60,967 nucleotides of DNA, from the NCBI GenBank assembly GCA_020638095.1, contig JACKJF010000006.1, positions 50,001 to 110,967 of the forward strand. The letters run 5' to 3'. The DNA comes from Hyphomicrobiaceae bacterium. Its GTDB lineage: Bacteria; Pseudomonadota; Alphaproteobacteria; Rhizobiales; Devosiaceae. This document shows positions 18,904-29,115 of this stretch, piece after piece; within the stretch, counting starts at the first letter, position 1, and each line of letters opens with the position of its first letter. The notes beneath the pieces were generated by a model, which worked only from the letters and a program-made list of their open reading frames with translations, was not told the origin of the DNA and searched no databases. Position numbers and translations under genes: made by a program.

Positions 18904-19749
18904 TCACATTCGCGCAACCAGAACCCGGTCATGCCCGGCAAGATCGGGCTCGATGCGGCAGCGCGAAAACCCGGCGTTCCGGCAAAGACCAGTGACCGCC
19001 TCACCCTGGTCATATCCGATCTCAAAGATCAGCATTCCGCCATCGGCAAGATGGCGCCCGGCATCCGCGAGAATTGCCCGGTAGGCATCAAGCCCGTCTT
19101 CGCCGCCATCAAGCGCGGCGATCGGATCGTGTTCCCGCACTTCCCGGGAAAGGCCGGGCAAGACGCCGCGCACGATATAGGGCGGATTGGAGACGATGAG
19201 ATCGAAACGGGTCGTTGCGCTGACCGGCGCGAACCATGAGCCCTGCCGCCAGTCCGACCGGTCCGCCACGCCATGCCGCATGGCATTCTCCCGCGCGACC
19301 GAAAGCGCACCGGCGCTGATGTCGACGCCGATGCCGGTCGCTTCGGGCAGCTGAACCAGAAGAGTAACGAGGATAGCGCCAGTTCCCGTGCCGAGATCAA
19401 GAAGGTGCGGTTTCGGCCGGCCCTTGCAGAACGCGACCCCGAGATCAACAAGCAGTTCCGTTTCGGGACGCGGAACCAGCGTTTCCGGACCAAGCCGGAA
19501 ATCGAGACCATAGAATTGCTTCTGACCGACAATCCGCGCCACCGGCTCGCCGCCGAGACGCCGCGCGATCATGGCTTGATAAGCCGCGATCGCGTCGCTG
19601 GAAGGTGGTTCTGCCCGGCCGAGAACCAGCCTGGTCTGGTCGATCCCCGCCGCCGCCATCAGGAGAAGCTGCGCGTCGCGGTCGGCCCCGGCGATGCCGG
19701 CCTCCGTCAACTGTCGCGCCGCCCCGCGCCAGAGGCTTTCGAGCGTCAC
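18904..19749 (-). CDS. prmC: Peptide chain release factor N5-glutamine methyltransferase
   Basis: A 281-residue SAM methyltransferase that methylates the Gln of the GGQ motif in RF1 and RF2. SAM motif I is [16 protein letters not shown], and the substrate-Gln-binding motif is IVSNPPYI. The N-terminal helical domain contains [14 protein letters not shown]. The start is GTG and overlaps the prfA stop (GTGA), so the enzyme is made together with its own substrate. This arrangement is common in proteobacteria. Confidence 0.95.
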   Translation of the reverse strand: MTLESLWRGAARQLTEAGIAGADRDAQLLLMAAAGIDQTRLVLGRAEPPSSDAIAAYQAMIARRLGGEPVARIVGQKQFYGLDFRLGPETLVPRPETELLVDLGVAFCKGRPKPHLLDLGTGTGAILVTLLVQLPEATGIGVDISAGALSVARENAMRHGVADRSDWRQGSWFAPVSATTRFDLIVSNPPYIVRGVLPGLSREVREHDPIAALDGGEDGLDAYRAILADAGRHLADGGMLIFEIGYDQGEAVTGLCRNAGFSRCRIEPDLAGHDRVLVARM

Positions 19750-20825
19750 GCCTCGAGCCCGTCCATCGCCGCCAGCTGCGCCGCCTGGTTCTCGGTGATC
19801 AGCGCCTCGATCAGTTCGCCGAGCTCGTCGCCGGCAATGATGCGCTCGAGCTTGTAAAGGGTCAGGTTGATACGGTGATCGGTCACCCGGCCCTGCGGGA
19901 AGTTATAGGTGCGGATGCGTTCCGAGCGGTCGCCGGTCCCCACCTGCATCTTTCGGGCGTCCGAGCGCTCCTTGTCCATGGCTTCCTTCTGCTCTTCGTA
20001 AAGCCGCGCCCGCAGAACCTTCATCGCCGTCGCGCGGTTCTGGTGCTGGCTCTTTTCCGAAGCCGTCACCACGATGCCGCTCGGAATATGCGTGATCCGG
20101 ACGGCGGAGTCGGTCGTGTTCACATGCTGGCCGCCGGCGCCCGACGAACGCATCGTGTCGATGCGAATATCCTCTGCACGGATCTCGACATCGACCTCCT
20201 CGACATCGGGAAGAACCGCAACCGTCGCCGCCGAGGTGTGGATGCGCCCGCCCGCTTCGGTTTCCGGCACGCGCTGAACCCGGTGTACGCCGGATTCGAA
20301 TTTGAGCTTGGCATAGGCGCCCTCGCCTGAAACCGAGGCGATGATTTCCTTGTAACCCCCGACTTCGCCGTCGCTCTTCTCCATGACGTTGACCTTCCAG
20401 CCCTGGAGTTCCGCATAGCGCGAATACATGCGGAAGAGATCGCCGGCAAAAAGCGCCGCTTCGTCGCCACCGGTCCCGGCCCGGACTTCGAGAATGACAC
20501 TCTTGTCGTCGGCGGCATCCTTGGGAAGCAGCAGAACCCGGATATGTTCGACCAGTTCGTCGAACTTCGGTTCGAGTTCCTCGATCTCCATTTCCGCCAT
20601 TTCGCGCAGTTCATGGTCCGGCCCCGAGAGCAGGCGCCGCGCCTCCTTGAGATTGCGCTCGACCTTGCGATAGTCACGGATAGCCGCAACCACTTCGCTC
20701 AGCTCCTTGTGTTCCTTGGCGAGTTTGACATAGGCCTGCGGGTCCGGGCTCGCGGCCATCTGGTTTTCGATGCCCTGAAAATGCGCTTCGAGGGCGGACA
20801 ATTTGTCGTCGGGCAATCGCGCCAT
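19746..20825 (-). CDS. prfA: Peptide chain release factor 1
   Basis: RF1, 359 residues, decodes UAA and UAG and triggers peptide release. The catalytic GGQ lies in [20 protein letters not shown]. The tripeptide region for stop-codon reading is present in the segment EVGGYKEI...[28 protein letters not shown] chose ATG at 20823-20825 (MARLPDDKL) because a GGGAG lies 8 nt upstream; nearby in-frame starts would sit too close to it. Downstream of ptsP and coupled to prmC. Confidence 0.96.
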   Translation of the reverse strand: MARLPDDKLSALEAHFQGIENQMAASPDPQAYVKLAKEHKELSEVVAAIRDYRKVERNLKEARRLLSGPDHELREMAEMEIEELEPKFDELVEHIRVLLLPKDAADDKSVILEVRAGTGGDEAALFAGDLFRMYSRYAELQGWKVNVMEKSDGEVGGYKEIIASVSGEGAYAKLKFESGVHRVQRVPETEAGGRIHTSAATVAVLPDVEEVDVEIRAEDIRIDTMRSSGAGGQHVNTTDSAVRITHIPSGIVVTASEKSQHQNRATAMKVLRARLYEEQKEAMDKERSDARKMQVGTGDRSERIRTYNFPQGRVTDHRINLTLYKLERIIAGDELGELIEALITENQAAQLAAMDGLEA

Positions 20826-20856
20826 GCGCATCGCTCCCAAAAGTTGAAGTGAATGG

Positions 20857-23121
20857 CTAGGCGGGCAGGCTCTGCTTGCCGACCATGTCGGTCAGAAGCG
20901 ACCTGATGTTGACCTGCTCGCTGCCGTCGAGCGCGGCATTGACGGCATCGGCAACCGGTCCGAGGTCGGTTTCAAGCACCATGTGCTTGACCTGACCGAT
21001 CGACGACGGACCCATGCTGAGCCGCCGCATGCCGACCGCCAGCAGCGCCAGCGCCTCGACCGGGTGACCAGCCAATTCGCCGCACATGGTCAGCGGCACA
21101 TGGTGCGCGTCGGCAGCCCGGACAATCTGCCGGATGGCACGCAGGCGCGGCTTGGCAATCGGATCGTAGTTGGAGGCAACCCGCGGATTGGCCCGGTCGG
21201 CTGCCGTCAGGAACTGCACCAGATCGTTCGAGCCGATCGAGATGAAATCGCAATGCGGCAGCAGGTCTTCAAGCTCGAAGAGGAGCGACGGCACCTCGAT
21301 CATCGCCCCGATCTCAAGGCTCTTCGGACGCTCGAAGCCCGAGCGCGCCAGCCGCTCGACCTCGCGCAGGACCACGTGCTTGCAGGAGAGGAATTCCTGC
21401 GTTTCGGTGACCATCGGCACCAGAATCTTGAGCGGCCGGCCATTGGCAGCCTGCAGCAGGGCCCGGACCTGGGTACGCAACAGGCCAGGCCGGTCGAGCG
21501 CCAGCCGGAGCGACCGCCAGCCCATGGCCGGATTTTCCTCGGGCGCCGAACGGAGGTAGGGAACTACCTTGTCGCCACCGATATCGAGCAGCCGAAAGAC
21601 GATCGGCCGGTCGCCGCACCGGTCCATCGCCTCGCGGTAGAGATCGACCTGCTCCTGCAGCCTGGGCATTTTCGAGGCGATCATGAATTGCAGTTCCGTG
21701 CGGAAGAGCCCGACGCCTTCCGCCCCGGTCTCTTCGAGCGCATGCAGGTCCATCACGAGCCCGGAATTGTGCAGCAGGGAAACCCGGACCCCGTCGCGGG
21801 TCACGGCCGGCTTGTCGCGCAGGGCCGCATACTGCTCCTGCCGCTTGGCGCTGAGGCGGACCTTTTCGACATAGATCTGTTCGACATCCGGCGTCGGGCG
21901 CAGATGCACCACGCCCTCGGCGCCATCGACGATGATCTCGTCACCGCTTTCCGACATCGAGACGATGTTGTCCGCCTGCCCGACGCAGACCACGCCGAGC
22001 GAACGCGCGACGATCGAGACATGCGCCGTGGTCGCGCCCTCTTCGAGCACGATGCCGCGCAGTTTGGCGCGGTCATATTCGAGAAGTTCCGCCGGCCCCA
22101 TATTGCGTGCCACGACAATCGCGTCGTCGGGCAGGTCGCGGTGGAGAAATCCGTCGCCATCGCCGGTCAGAACCCTGAGGAGCCGGTTGGCGAGATCGTC
22201 GAGATCGTGCAGGCGTTCGCGGATATACTGGTCCGTCTGCCGGAGCATGCGCGCCCGCGTATCGTTCTGCACCCGCTCCACCGCCGCTTCCGCCGTCAGC
22301 CCACCCTCGACGGCCTCGAGCATGCGCCTCAGCCAGCCCCGGTCATTGGCGAACATCCGGTAGCTTTCCAGAATCTCGCGATGGTCGGACGAGACCTGCA
22401 TGTCGCCGTGGGAGAACATGTCGTCGATCGACATGCGCATACGCTCGATCGAGGATTCGAGCCGGGCCTTCTCTGCATCGGTATCGTCGGCCACGAAATT
22501 CCTGACCACGACGCGCGGATCGTGCAGCACCACCTGTCCGAGCGCGATCCCTTCCGAGAAGCCGTTGCCCTCGAACGTGCGCGGACGCCTGAGATCGATG
22601 TCCGAACCCGGCTTGATCAGCGTGTCGAATTCCGTGGTGGACAGCATTTCCGCGAGAATCGTGGCGGTCGTCAGCATCGCCTCGGTCTCGTCGTCGCCAT
22701 AGGTTCTCTTGGTCGTGCTCTGCACCACGAGCACCCCGAGCGTCTGCCCGGCCTTGAGAACCGGCACGCCCAAAAACCCGTGGAACCGCTCCTCGCCCGT
22801 CTCCGGCTTGTAGGCGAAAGCGGGATGGGCCGGCGCGTCCTGAAGCGCCAGCGGTTCGGCGCTGACCGCGATGATGCCGACGAGACCCTCGCCAAGCCTC
22901 AGGGTCGTCATGTGCACCGCTTCGGGCTTGAGGCCATGCGTGGCGAAAAGTTCGAGCGCCCCGTCATCGCGCAGGACGTAGAACGAGCACACTTCGGCGC
23001 CCATGTTCATGGCGATCAGGTCAACGATCTTGTCCAGCCGGTCCTGCGAGCCCAGCTGCTCGGCCATCGTTTCGCGCAATTGCCGGAGCAGGACCCGCGG
23101 ACCACTCGTCTTGGTGGTCAT
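20857..23121 (-). CDS. ptsP: PTSNtr enzyme I (EI-Ntr)
   Basis: A 754-residue phosphoenolpyruvate-protein phosphotransferase of the nitrogen-related PTS. An N-terminal GAF domain (about 15-155; NIF-A-like sensor of glutamine or 2-oxoglutarate) precedes the EI part. The phosphohistidine region reads [20 protein letters not shown]. The PEP-binding barrel shows GVGLFRTE and MCGELAGHP. It should pass phosphate to NPr and EIIA-Ntr, which are not in this window. Between lysC and prfA, the usual Hyphomicrobiales order. Confidence 0.96.
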   Translation of the reverse strand: MTTKTSGPRVLLRQLRETMAEQLGSQDRLDKIVDLIAMNMGAEVCSFYVLRDDGALELFATHGLKPEAVHMTTLRLGEGLVGIIAVSAEPLALQDAPAHPAFAYKPETGEERFHGFLGVPVLKAGQTLGVLVVQSTTKRTYGDDETEAMLTTATILAEMLSTTEFDTLIKPGSDIDLRRPRTFEGNGFSEGIALGQVVLHDPRVVVRNFVADDTDAEKARLESSIERMRMSIDDMFSHGDMQVSSDHREILESYRMFANDRGWLRRMLEAVEGGLTAEAAVERVQNDTRARMLRQTDQYIRERLHDLDDLANRLLRVLTGDGDGFLHRDLPDDAIVVARNMGPAELLEYDRAKLRGIVLEEGATTAHVSIVARSLGVVCVGQADNIVSMSESGDEIIVDGAEGVVHLRPTPDVEQIYVEKVRLSAKRQEQYAALRDKPAVTRDGVRVSLLHNSGLVMDLHALEETGAEGVGLFRTELQFMIASKMPRLQEQVDLYREAMDRCGDRPIVFRLLDIGGDKVVPYLRSAPEENPAMGWRSLRLALDRPGLLRTQVRALLQAANGRPLKILVPMVTETQEFLSCKHVVLREVERLARSGFERPKSLEIGAMIEVPSLLFELEDLLPHCDFISIGSNDLVQFLTAADRANPRVASNYDPIAKPRLRAIRQIVRAADAHHVPLTMCGELAGHPVEALALLAVGMRRLSMGPSSIGQVKHMVLETDLGPVADAVNAALDGSEQVNIRSLLTDMVGKQSLPA

Positions 23122-23181
23122 TGCTTCCCGATGGGCGAATTGCCCGCTTGTGGAACCGAACCGCGCCGCTGGGGCGTGATT

Positions 23182-24450
23182 CTACGCCTCTTTCCTGTCG
23201 AGACCGTAATACGTGTGCAGGGCCCTCACGGCAAGCTCGGCATATTCCTCGTCGATCAGGACCGAGGTCTTGATCTCCGACGTGGTGATCAGCTGGATGT
23301 TGATGCCCTTGTCGGCCAGTGCCTTGAACATGGACGAGGCGACACCGGCATGGCTGCGCATGCCGACCCCGACCACGGAAACCTTGGCCCCGCCCTTGGA
23401 CCCCGAGATCGACTGGTAGGAGAGTTCGTCGCCCGCATTGTCGAGCGCCTTGATCGCCTTTTCATATTCGCTGTCGGGCAGGGTGAAGGTGATGTCGGTG
23501 GTCAGGCCGTCGTCAGAGACGTTCTGCACGATCATGTCGACGACGATCTGCTCCTTGGCGAGCGCCCCGAAAACGGCGGCGGCGACACCTGGATGATCCT
23601 CGACCCCGCGCAGGGTGATCTTGGCCTCCGACTTGACCAGCGTCACGCCCGAAACAATCTGCTTTTCCATGATTTCATCCTCGTCGCACACAATGGTGCC
23701 CGGCCCATTATAGAACGGATCGTCGCTGACGACCTGGTCGGCATCCGGATCGTCGAAACTCGACCGCACCACCAGCCGGACCTTCTGCGCCATGGCCACC
23801 TCGACCGAGCGCGTCTGCAGCACCTTGGCCCCGAGCGCTGCCATTTCGAGCATTTCCTCAAAGGAAATACGCGGCACTTTGCGCGCCTTGGGTGCAATGC
23901 GCGGATCGGTCGTATAGACCCCGTCGACGTCGGTATAGATGTCGCAACGGTCGGCCTTAACCGCCGCCGCCACCGCAACCGCACTCGTATCCGACCCGCC
24001 GCGCCCGAGCGTCGTGATGCGGTTATTGGCCGAAATGCCCTGAAAACCGGTGATGACGCAGACCTGCCCGTCCCCCATGCGCGCCACGAGATCCGTCGCG
24101 TCGATGTCGGTGATGCGGGCGCTGCCATGCACGTCATTGGTCTTGATCGGAACTTGCCAGCCCGAGAAGGAGCGCGCCGGGATGCCCATGTCCTGCAGCA
24201 CGATGGCCATAAGTCCGGCCGTCACCTGTTCGCCGGTCGAGACCACGGCGTCATATTCGCGCGCATCGTGCAGCGGCGCCGCGGACTGGCAATAGGCGAC
24301 AAGCTGGTTGGTCACCCCGGCCATGGCCGAAACCACGACGCAAACCTCGTGCCCGGCCTCGAATTCGCGTTTGACATGGCGCGCCGCATGCCGGATGCGA
24401 TCGATATCGGCGACGGAGGTGCCGCCAAACTTCATGACAATGCGCGCCAC
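23182..24450 (-). CDS. lysC: Aspartate kinase
   Basis: A 422-residue aspartokinase, the first step from aspartate to lysine, threonine and methionine. The kinase part starts VARIVMKFGGTSVADIDRIRHAA, with the K-F-G-G nucleotide-binding motif; two ACT domains at the C-terminus (about 265-405) would bind the feedback amino acids. The start is GTG, with an AGGAAA ribosome-binding site; the upstream ATG at 24651 would add a non-homologous leader. It faces ubiG across a 142-bp divergent promoter region. Confidence 0.96.
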   Translation of the reverse strand: MARIVMKFGGTSVADIDRIRHAARHVKREFEAGHEVCVVVSAMAGVTNQLVAYCQSAAPLHDAREYDAVVSTGEQVTAGLMAIVLQDMGIPARSFSGWQVPIKTNDVHGSARITDIDATDLVARMGDGQVCVITGFQGISANNRITTLGRGGSDTSAVAVAAAVKADRCDIYTDVDGVYTTDPRIAPKARKVPRISFEEMLEMAALGAKVLQTRSVEVAMAQKVRLVVRSSFDDPDADQVVSDDPFYNGPGTIVCDEDEIMEKQIVSGVTLVKSEAKITLRGVEDHPGVAAAVFGALAKEQIVVDMIVQNVSDDGLTTDITFTLPDSEYEKAIKALDNAGDELSYQSISGSKGGAKVSVVGVGMRSHAGVASSMFKALADKGINIQLITTSEIKTSVLIDEEYAELAVRALHTYYGLDRKEA

Positions 24451-24592
24451 TTCAATACTTTCCTGAAAGCCGGTGCAGCGGGTCCGGGGACCCGGTCCGG
24501 CGGCCCCATTGCCACATCTGCTTGCGTCTTTCAACCGGGTGCCGCATATGTGCTTAAGGCCCGAAACCGGCCCAGATGAGGGGAGAATTCCC

Positions 24593-25372
24593 ATGTCCGA
24601 AACCGCGCTCGCCAAGAGCACCACGAGCAAAAGCTCGATCAGCACCGTCAATCAGGCCGAGCTCGACAAGTTCGCCGCGATGGCCGAACAGTGGTGGGAC
24701 CCGAGCGGCAAGTTCAAGCCATTGCACAAGTTCAACCCGGTTCGCCTCGCCTATATCCGCGAGGTTGCGCTCGAACATTTCGGCCGCGACGGCACCAAGC
24801 GCCGCCCGTTCGAGGGTTTGAGCATGATCGATATCGGCTGCGGCGGCGGCTTGCTGTGTGAGCCGATGACAAGGCTTGGTTTCGAAGTGACCGGCATCGA
24901 TGCCGCCGCGCGCAATATCGGCATTGCCTCGGCCCATTCCGCCCAGTCGGGGCTGGCCATCGACTATCGCGCCACCACCGCCGAGGACATGGTCAAGGCG
25001 GGCAACAAATACGACATCGTCCTCAATATGGAAGTGGTCGAGCACGTCGACAACGTGCCGCTCTTTCTCAAAAGCTGCGCGGCCCTGGTCAAACCCGGCG
25101 GGCTGATGCTGACCGCCACGATCAACCGCACCGCCCGCGCCTTTGCCCTCGCCATTGTCGGAGCGGAATATGTGCTCAACTGGCTGCCCAAGGGCACCCA
25201 TTCCTACACCAAGTTCCTGACCCAGGATGAAATCACCTCGATGCTGAAGCGCGAAGGACTTCAGATCAAGGACCGGTGCGGCGTGACCTTCTCGCCCCTT
25301 CACAACGAATGGTCGAAATCGCGCGACATGGGCGTCAACTACATGCTTCTGGCCGAAAAGCCGGCGCAATGA
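24593..25372 (+). CDS. ubiG: Ubiquinone biosynthesis O-methyltransferase
   Basis: A 259-residue SAM methyltransferase that performs both O-methylations in ubiquinone synthesis. Family marks: DKFAAMAEQWWDPSGKFKPLHKFNPVRLAYI, SAM motif I MIDIGCGGGLLCEPM, and MEVVEHVDNVPLFLKSCAALVKPGG. Near the C-terminus are GTHSYTKFLTQDEI and MGVNYMLLAEK. GGGGAG precedes the ATG. The stop overlaps the SDR start by 4 nt. Confidence 0.96.
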   Translation: MSETALAKSTTSKSSISTVNQAELDKFAAMAEQWWDPSGKFKPLHKFNPVRLAYIREVALEHFGRDGTKRRPFEGLSMIDIGCGGGLLCEPMTRLGFEVTGIDAAARNIGIASAHSAQSGLAIDYRATTAEDMVKAGNKYDIVLNMEVVEHVDNVPLFLKSCAALVKPGGLMLTATINRTARAFALAIVGAEYVLNWLPKGTHSYTKFLTQDEITSMLKREGLQIKDRCGVTFSPLHNEWSKSRDMGVNYMLLAEKPAQ

Positions 25373-26076
25373 CCCTTGGCTCGGCGAGAATTGCCCTGAT
25401 CACGGGCGCGAGCCAGGGCCTCGGGCTCGAAACCGCCCGCGCCCTCGCGCGCCAGGGCATGGCCGTGATCATCACCGGCCGCGATGCCAAAAAGCTCGCC
25501 GCGGCAAAGGCGGACCTCGACAAGGACGGCACCGTCTTCACCCATGAACTCGACATCGCCGACCAGCAATCGGTCGATCGCCTTTTCGCCTGGCTTGAGG
25601 CCGAATTCGGCAGGCTCGACATTCTGGTCAACAATGCCGGGCGCATCTATCCCGGCCTGCCCGGGCGGATTACGGAATTGCCCGCAACCGACGTGCTCGA
25701 CGCGATCAACAACAATGCGATGAGCGCCTATCGCATGATCCAGAAGGGCCTGCCGATGATGAACGGGGCTGGCTATGGCCGCATCGTCAATCTGTCGAGC
25801 GGTATGGGCGCCCTCAACGGCATGGGCGGCGGCACGGTCGCCTACCGAATTTCCAAGACGGCAATGAACGCCATAACCCGTATTGCCAGCTCTGAGGCAC
25901 GTGGCGACGTCAAGGTCAATTCCGTGTGCCCCGGCTGGGTGCGCACAAACATGGGCGGCCAGTCGGCACCGCGCAGCCTCGAACAGGGAATTGCCGGCAT
26001 CGTCTGGGCCGCAACCCTGCCTGCGTCCGGCCCGAACGGCGGCTTCTTCCGCGACGGCAAACCTATCGACTGGTGA
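25369..26076 (+). CDS. SDR-family oxidoreductase
   Basis: A 235-residue short-chain dehydrogenase/reductase. The cofactor motif is TGASQGLGLETA, the structural NNAG is present, and the catalytic residues are Ser (NLSSGMGAL) with Tyr-x-x-x-Lys (YRISK). The Arg after the first beta strand pair (TGRDAKK) favours NADP(H). The substrate is unknown. ATGA overlap with ubiG and a 4-bp gap to the deaminase gene suggest a three-gene operon. Confidence 0.88.
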   Translation: MTLGSARIALITGASQGLGLETARALARQGMAVIITGRDAKKLAAAKADLDKDGTVFTHELDIADQQSVDRLFAWLEAEFGRLDILVNNAGRIYPGLPGRITELPATDVLDAINNNAMSAYRMIQKGLPMMNGAGYGRIVNLSSGMGALNGMGGGTVAYRISKTAMNAITRIASSEARGDVKVNSVCPGWVRTNMGGQSAPRSLEQGIAGIVWAATLPASGPNGGFFRDGKPIDW

Positions 26077-26080
26077 TCTC

Positions 26081-26563
26081 ATGACCCTGGCCCACGCTGA
26101 CGATATCCGTTTTCTCCGCCGCTCCATCGAACTGGGGCTCGAGGCCCGCGCCGCGGGCAATCACCCGTTCGGTGCGCTTCTGGTCGATGCCGCCGGGCAC
26201 GTTCTGATCGAGGCGGGCAACGATTTCTCGCATCAAAAGGGACCCGGCCATGCCGAGACCATCGTCGCCCGCGAGGCGGCGATGCTCTACGAACCGGATT
26301 TTCTGGAAACCTGCACGCTCTACACGGCATTCGAGCCCTGCGCCATGTGCGCCGGCTCGACCTATTGGGCCAATGTCGGCACCCTCGTCTACGGCATGAC
26401 CGAAAAGCGCCTCGCGCAACTGACCGGCGCCAATGAGGAAAACCTGACCATGGACCTGCCCTGCCGCGCCGTCTTCGAGGCGGGGCAGCGCAAGACCATC
26501 GTGCGCGGTCCATTTCCCGAACTCGAAAGCGAGATCGCCAAAAGCCACGAAGGGTTCTGGTGA
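26081..26563 (+). CDS. Nucleoside/cytidine-type deaminase
   Basis: A 160-residue zinc-dependent deaminase of the CDA fold. The zinc site is complete: HAE (His and proton-shuttle Glu in GPGHAETIVAREA) and PCAMC (FEPCAMCAGS). Its size and the FGALLVD strand fit guanine deaminase/tRNA-adenosine-like members; which base it uses cannot be read. Third gene of the ubiG operon. Confidence 0.87.
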   Translation: MTLAHADDIRFLRRSIELGLEARAAGNHPFGALLVDAAGHVLIEAGNDFSHQKGPGHAETIVAREAAMLYEPDFLETCTLYTAFEPCAMCAGSTYWANVGTLVYGMTEKRLAQLTGANEENLTMDLPCRAVFEAGQRKTIVRGPFPELESEIAKSHEGFW

Positions 26564-26585
26564 GGCCTGGCCGGCTGGCGAACAG

Positions 26586-27011
26586 CTAGTTGTGATCGTC
26601 CGGCAGCGAGGGCAGCGGCATGAAGTCGATCTCGTCCTCGATCAGGCTCACGACCTCGTCGGGCGTCGCCTCGCCGTAGATGGAGCGGTGCTCGGCATCC
26701 TGCTCGTGCATCTTGCGGGCTTCCTCGGCAAACTTGTCGCCGACATAATCCGCCTCGCTCAGAACCTTGCTGCGAAGTTCGCGCAGCTTTTTCTGGATTT
26801 CGGCCTGTTGCGGGTGGCCGGCGGAAAGCGAAACCTTGCGGTTGGACCGCATCGCGACCGCAGGCGCCATCAGGGCCTTTTCGACCTTTGGCGAGGCGCA
26901 GATCGGGCAGGTCACGTCGCCGCGTTTGGTTTGCGCATCAAAGGCTTCGCCCGACTTGAACCAGGCCTCGAACTTGTGATGATTTTCGCAACTGAGCGTG
27001 AATTGAATCAC
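26586..27011 (-). CDS. DUF1178 family protein
   Basis: A 141-residue protein of the alphaproteobacterial/betaproteobacterial DUF1178 family: MIQFTLSCENHHKFEAWFKSG then DVTCPICASPKVEKALMAP. Cys-His pairs at the N-terminus suggest a zinc ribbon. The C-terminal half is helical and acidic (EEARKMHEQDAEHRSIYGEATPDEVVSLIEDEIDFMPLP). The function is unknown. It usually travels with the nitrilase-like and grxC genes, as here. Confidence 0.9.
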   Translation of the reverse strand: MIQFTLSCENHHKFEAWFKSGEAFDAQTKRGDVTCPICASPKVEKALMAPAVAMRSNRKVSLSAGHPQQAEIQKKLRELRSKVLSEADYVGDKFAEEARKMHEQDAEHRSIYGEATPDEVVSLIEDEIDFMPLPSLPDDHN

Positions 27012-27071
27012 GTGCCTAACTCACCTTCTGGACCAATCAAGCACGTGCGACGTGCTCCGGGCCGGACGATC

Positions 27072-27935
27072 CTATCCTGCCACTTTATGGTTAATGCTTA
27101 GCGAATGTGCGCGGTCCGTGTCCAGCACCGGCAGCCGCCGCCGCGCGTCCGGCACGAGATCGAGGTCGAGATCGGCCAGCAACAGCCCCGGCTCGCGGTC
27201 GGCCCTTTCCGCAACAATCCGCCCCCAGGGATCAACGACCATCGAGTGGCCGTGCGTCGCCCGCCCGTTCTCATGCTGCCCGGCCTGGGCCGCGGCGATG
27301 ACGAAACTGCCGGTCTCGATCGCGCGCGCCCTCAAAAGCACTTCCCAGTGCGCTTCGCCGGTCGGCTGGGTAAAGGCGGCAGGCACAGCAAGCACGTTGG
27401 CGCCGCGTTCGGCGAGTGCCACGTATTGGCTACCGAACCTGACGTCGAAACAGATCGAAAGACCGAGCACGGCGTCAATCCCCTCGCTCCGAAGGTCGGC
27501 CGTGACCAGGTCCACGCCGGCATCATAGGTCGCGCTTTCGCGATAGGCGCGGGTTTCGCCCGGCACGTTCGCGTCGAAAAGGTGGATCTTGTCATATTGC
27601 GCAAGAAGATCGCCCGTCCGACCGAAGAGCAGCGAGCGGTTGGCGTAGCGACCCGCGCCCTTGGAAACCGCAAGCGAGCCCGCATGAAGAACGATGCCCA
27701 CCTGCCGGGCAATGTCGGCCAGCCGGGCAATCTGGTGACTATCGCGCGGCGGCAAGGCGATTTTGGCAAGTTCCGTGGCAGTGCCGGCAAAGCCGACGGA
27801 CATTTCCGGCACCTGCAGATAAGCGGCGCCTGCCGCCTTCGCTTCGGCCGCCAGGCCCGCAATCACGTCGAGATTGGCGTCCGGATCGGTGCCCGAACGC
27901 ATCTGACCAAGCGCGATGCGCAGGTGCGCGCCCAT
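27072..27935 (-). CDS. Carbon-nitrogen hydrolase (nitrilase superfamily)
   Basis: A 287-residue member of the nitrilase superfamily, probably the Nit1/deaminated-glutathione amidase-type group that accompanies grxC and DUF1178. The catalytic triad is visible: Glu in VPEMSVGF, Lys in YDKIHLFD, Cys in GLSICFDVRF. The start ATG shares its A with the stop of grxC (TGATG), so the two are coupled. A glutathione-repair role fits the neighbour but is inference. Confidence 0.9.
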   Translation of the reverse strand: MGAHLRIALGQMRSGTDPDANLDVIAGLAAEAKAAGAAYLQVPEMSVGFAGTATELAKIALPPRDSHQIARLADIARQVGIVLHAGSLAVSKGAGRYANRSLLFGRTGDLLAQYDKIHLFDANVPGETRAYRESATYDAGVDLVTADLRSEGIDAVLGLSICFDVRFGSQYVALAERGANVLAVPAAFTQPTGEAHWEVLLRARAIETGSFVIAAAQAGQHENGRATHGHSMVVDPWGRIVAERADREPGLLLADLDLDLVPDARRRLPVLDTDRAHSLSINHKVAG

Positions 27936-28210
27936 CAGGCAGCCGGCTGGCTGAGCAGCGGGTCGAGCTTGCCCATCCGGTCGAGCGCCGACATGTCGTC
28001 ATAGCCCCCGATATGCGCGCCATTGATGAAGATCTGTGGCACCGTGTAGCCGCCCCTGGCGCGCTGCACCATCTGGCTGCGGACCGCCGGATCGAGAACG
28101 CTCGTTTCCTCGAACCTGACCTGCTTCTCATCGAGCAGCGCCTTGGCCGCCATGCAATAGGGGCAGGTCGGGGTCGTGTAGATTTCCACGCGGGCTTTGA
28201 CGTCGGGCAT
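27935..28210 (-). CDS. grxC: Glutaredoxin 3
   Basis: A 91-residue dithiol glutaredoxin. The active site is CPYC (TTPTCPYCMAAKALLDEK), followed by the cis-Pro strand GYTVPQIFINGAHIGGYDDM. It reduces disulfides with glutathione. It overlaps the nitrilase-like gene by 1 nt and lies 28 bp downstream of comF on the same strand. Confidence 0.95.
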   Translation of the reverse strand: MPDVKARVEIYTTPTCPYCMAAKALLDEKQVRFEETSVLDPAVRSQMVQRARGGYTVPQIFINGAHIGGYDDMSALDRMGKLDPLLSQPAA

Positions 28211-28237
28211 GATGCACCTGTGATAAATTAGCTGTTG

Positions 28238-29026
28238 CTAATATATATCGCTTCCATTCCCGATGACAACACGCGCGAAGGTGACAACGCCGATCTCGCC
28301 GATGCCGGCCTTGCGCAAAACCCGGGAGAGTGCGCCAACCGTTGATCCCGTAGTCAGCACATCATCGACAAGAATAACCTGCCGCCCGGCAAACTGCACG
28401 GCTTTTTGCGGATCGGCGCGGAACGCCCCCCGCACATTCTCGACCCGCTGCCGGGCGCTGAGCCCCACCTGCCGCCGCGTGGCGCGGGTGCGAAAGGCGA
28501 GCGCGGTTTCGACCGGAACGCCGAGCCTCTTGCCGAGCATCCTCGCCAGTAGGGCCGACTGGTTGAACCGGCGCTGCCACTGCCGCCGCCGGTGAAGCGG
28601 CACCGGCACCAGAACGGCGCCCGGCTTGAGTTTCGCTGCAACCGCGTCACCCATCAGACCGCCCATGAACGGCACGAGTTCGTGATGGTCGGCATATTTG
28701 AGCCGCGACACAAGTTGCTGTGCCACCTCATTGTAGACGACCGCCGCACGCGCCCAGTCGAATTCCGGCGGATCGGCAATCGCTTCGGCGCTGAGCGCGC
28801 CCGGACCCAGGTCATATTGGAACGGCAGGCCGAGCACCGGGCACATGGGTTCGCTGATGCGCAAAAGCCTTGGCCAGCAACGGGAACAAAGCGACGGCGC
28901 CCGCTCGACCGGCGCGCCGCAGGAGAGGCATTGCGGCGGATAGAGCCAGTCGACCAGGCGGCCGGCGGAACGGGAGAGACGCCCCAAGGCGCCCGCTCCA
29001 GTCCCGATGTTTTCCTGGTCCGCCAT
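28238..29026 (-). CDS. ComF-family phosphoribosyltransferase-like protein
   Basis: A 262-residue protein with an N-terminal zinc ribbon (CLSCGAP ... CSRCW) and a C-terminal PRTase domain with the PRPP loop VILVDDVLTTGSTVGALS. In competent bacteria ComF supports DNA uptake; in alphaproteobacteria it is conserved but its role is unclear. ATG at 29024-29026 (MADQENIG) is preferred; an in-frame ATG at 29047 is possible. It is divergent from the methyltransferase gene. Confidence 0.88.
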   Translation of the reverse strand: MADQENIGTGAGALGRLSRSAGRLVDWLYPPQCLSCGAPVERAPSLCSRCWPRLLRISEPMCPVLGLPFQYDLGPGALSAEAIADPPEFDWARAAVVYNEVAQQLVSRLKYADHHELVPFMGGLMGDAVAAKLKPGAVLVPVPLHRRRQWQRRFNQSALLARMLGKRLGVPVETALAFRTRATRRQVGLSARQRVENVRGAFRADPQKAVQFAGRQVILVDDVLTTGSTVGALSRVLRKAGIGEIGVVTFARVVIGNGSDIY

Positions 29027-29115
29027 GTCCCGGTATCCCCGGTGCAATCAAGGCGCGGCACCGCCGGCTTGGCAATGCGGATAAACCCGCCTATGGCTTC
29101 GGCGTCAGGAGAACC

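Noticed and set aside
20983..24579. Open frame of 1198 codons antisense to ptsP and lysC
   Set aside because: Same codon-bias effect. It runs across two well-identified genes and the gap between them, and has no domain pattern.
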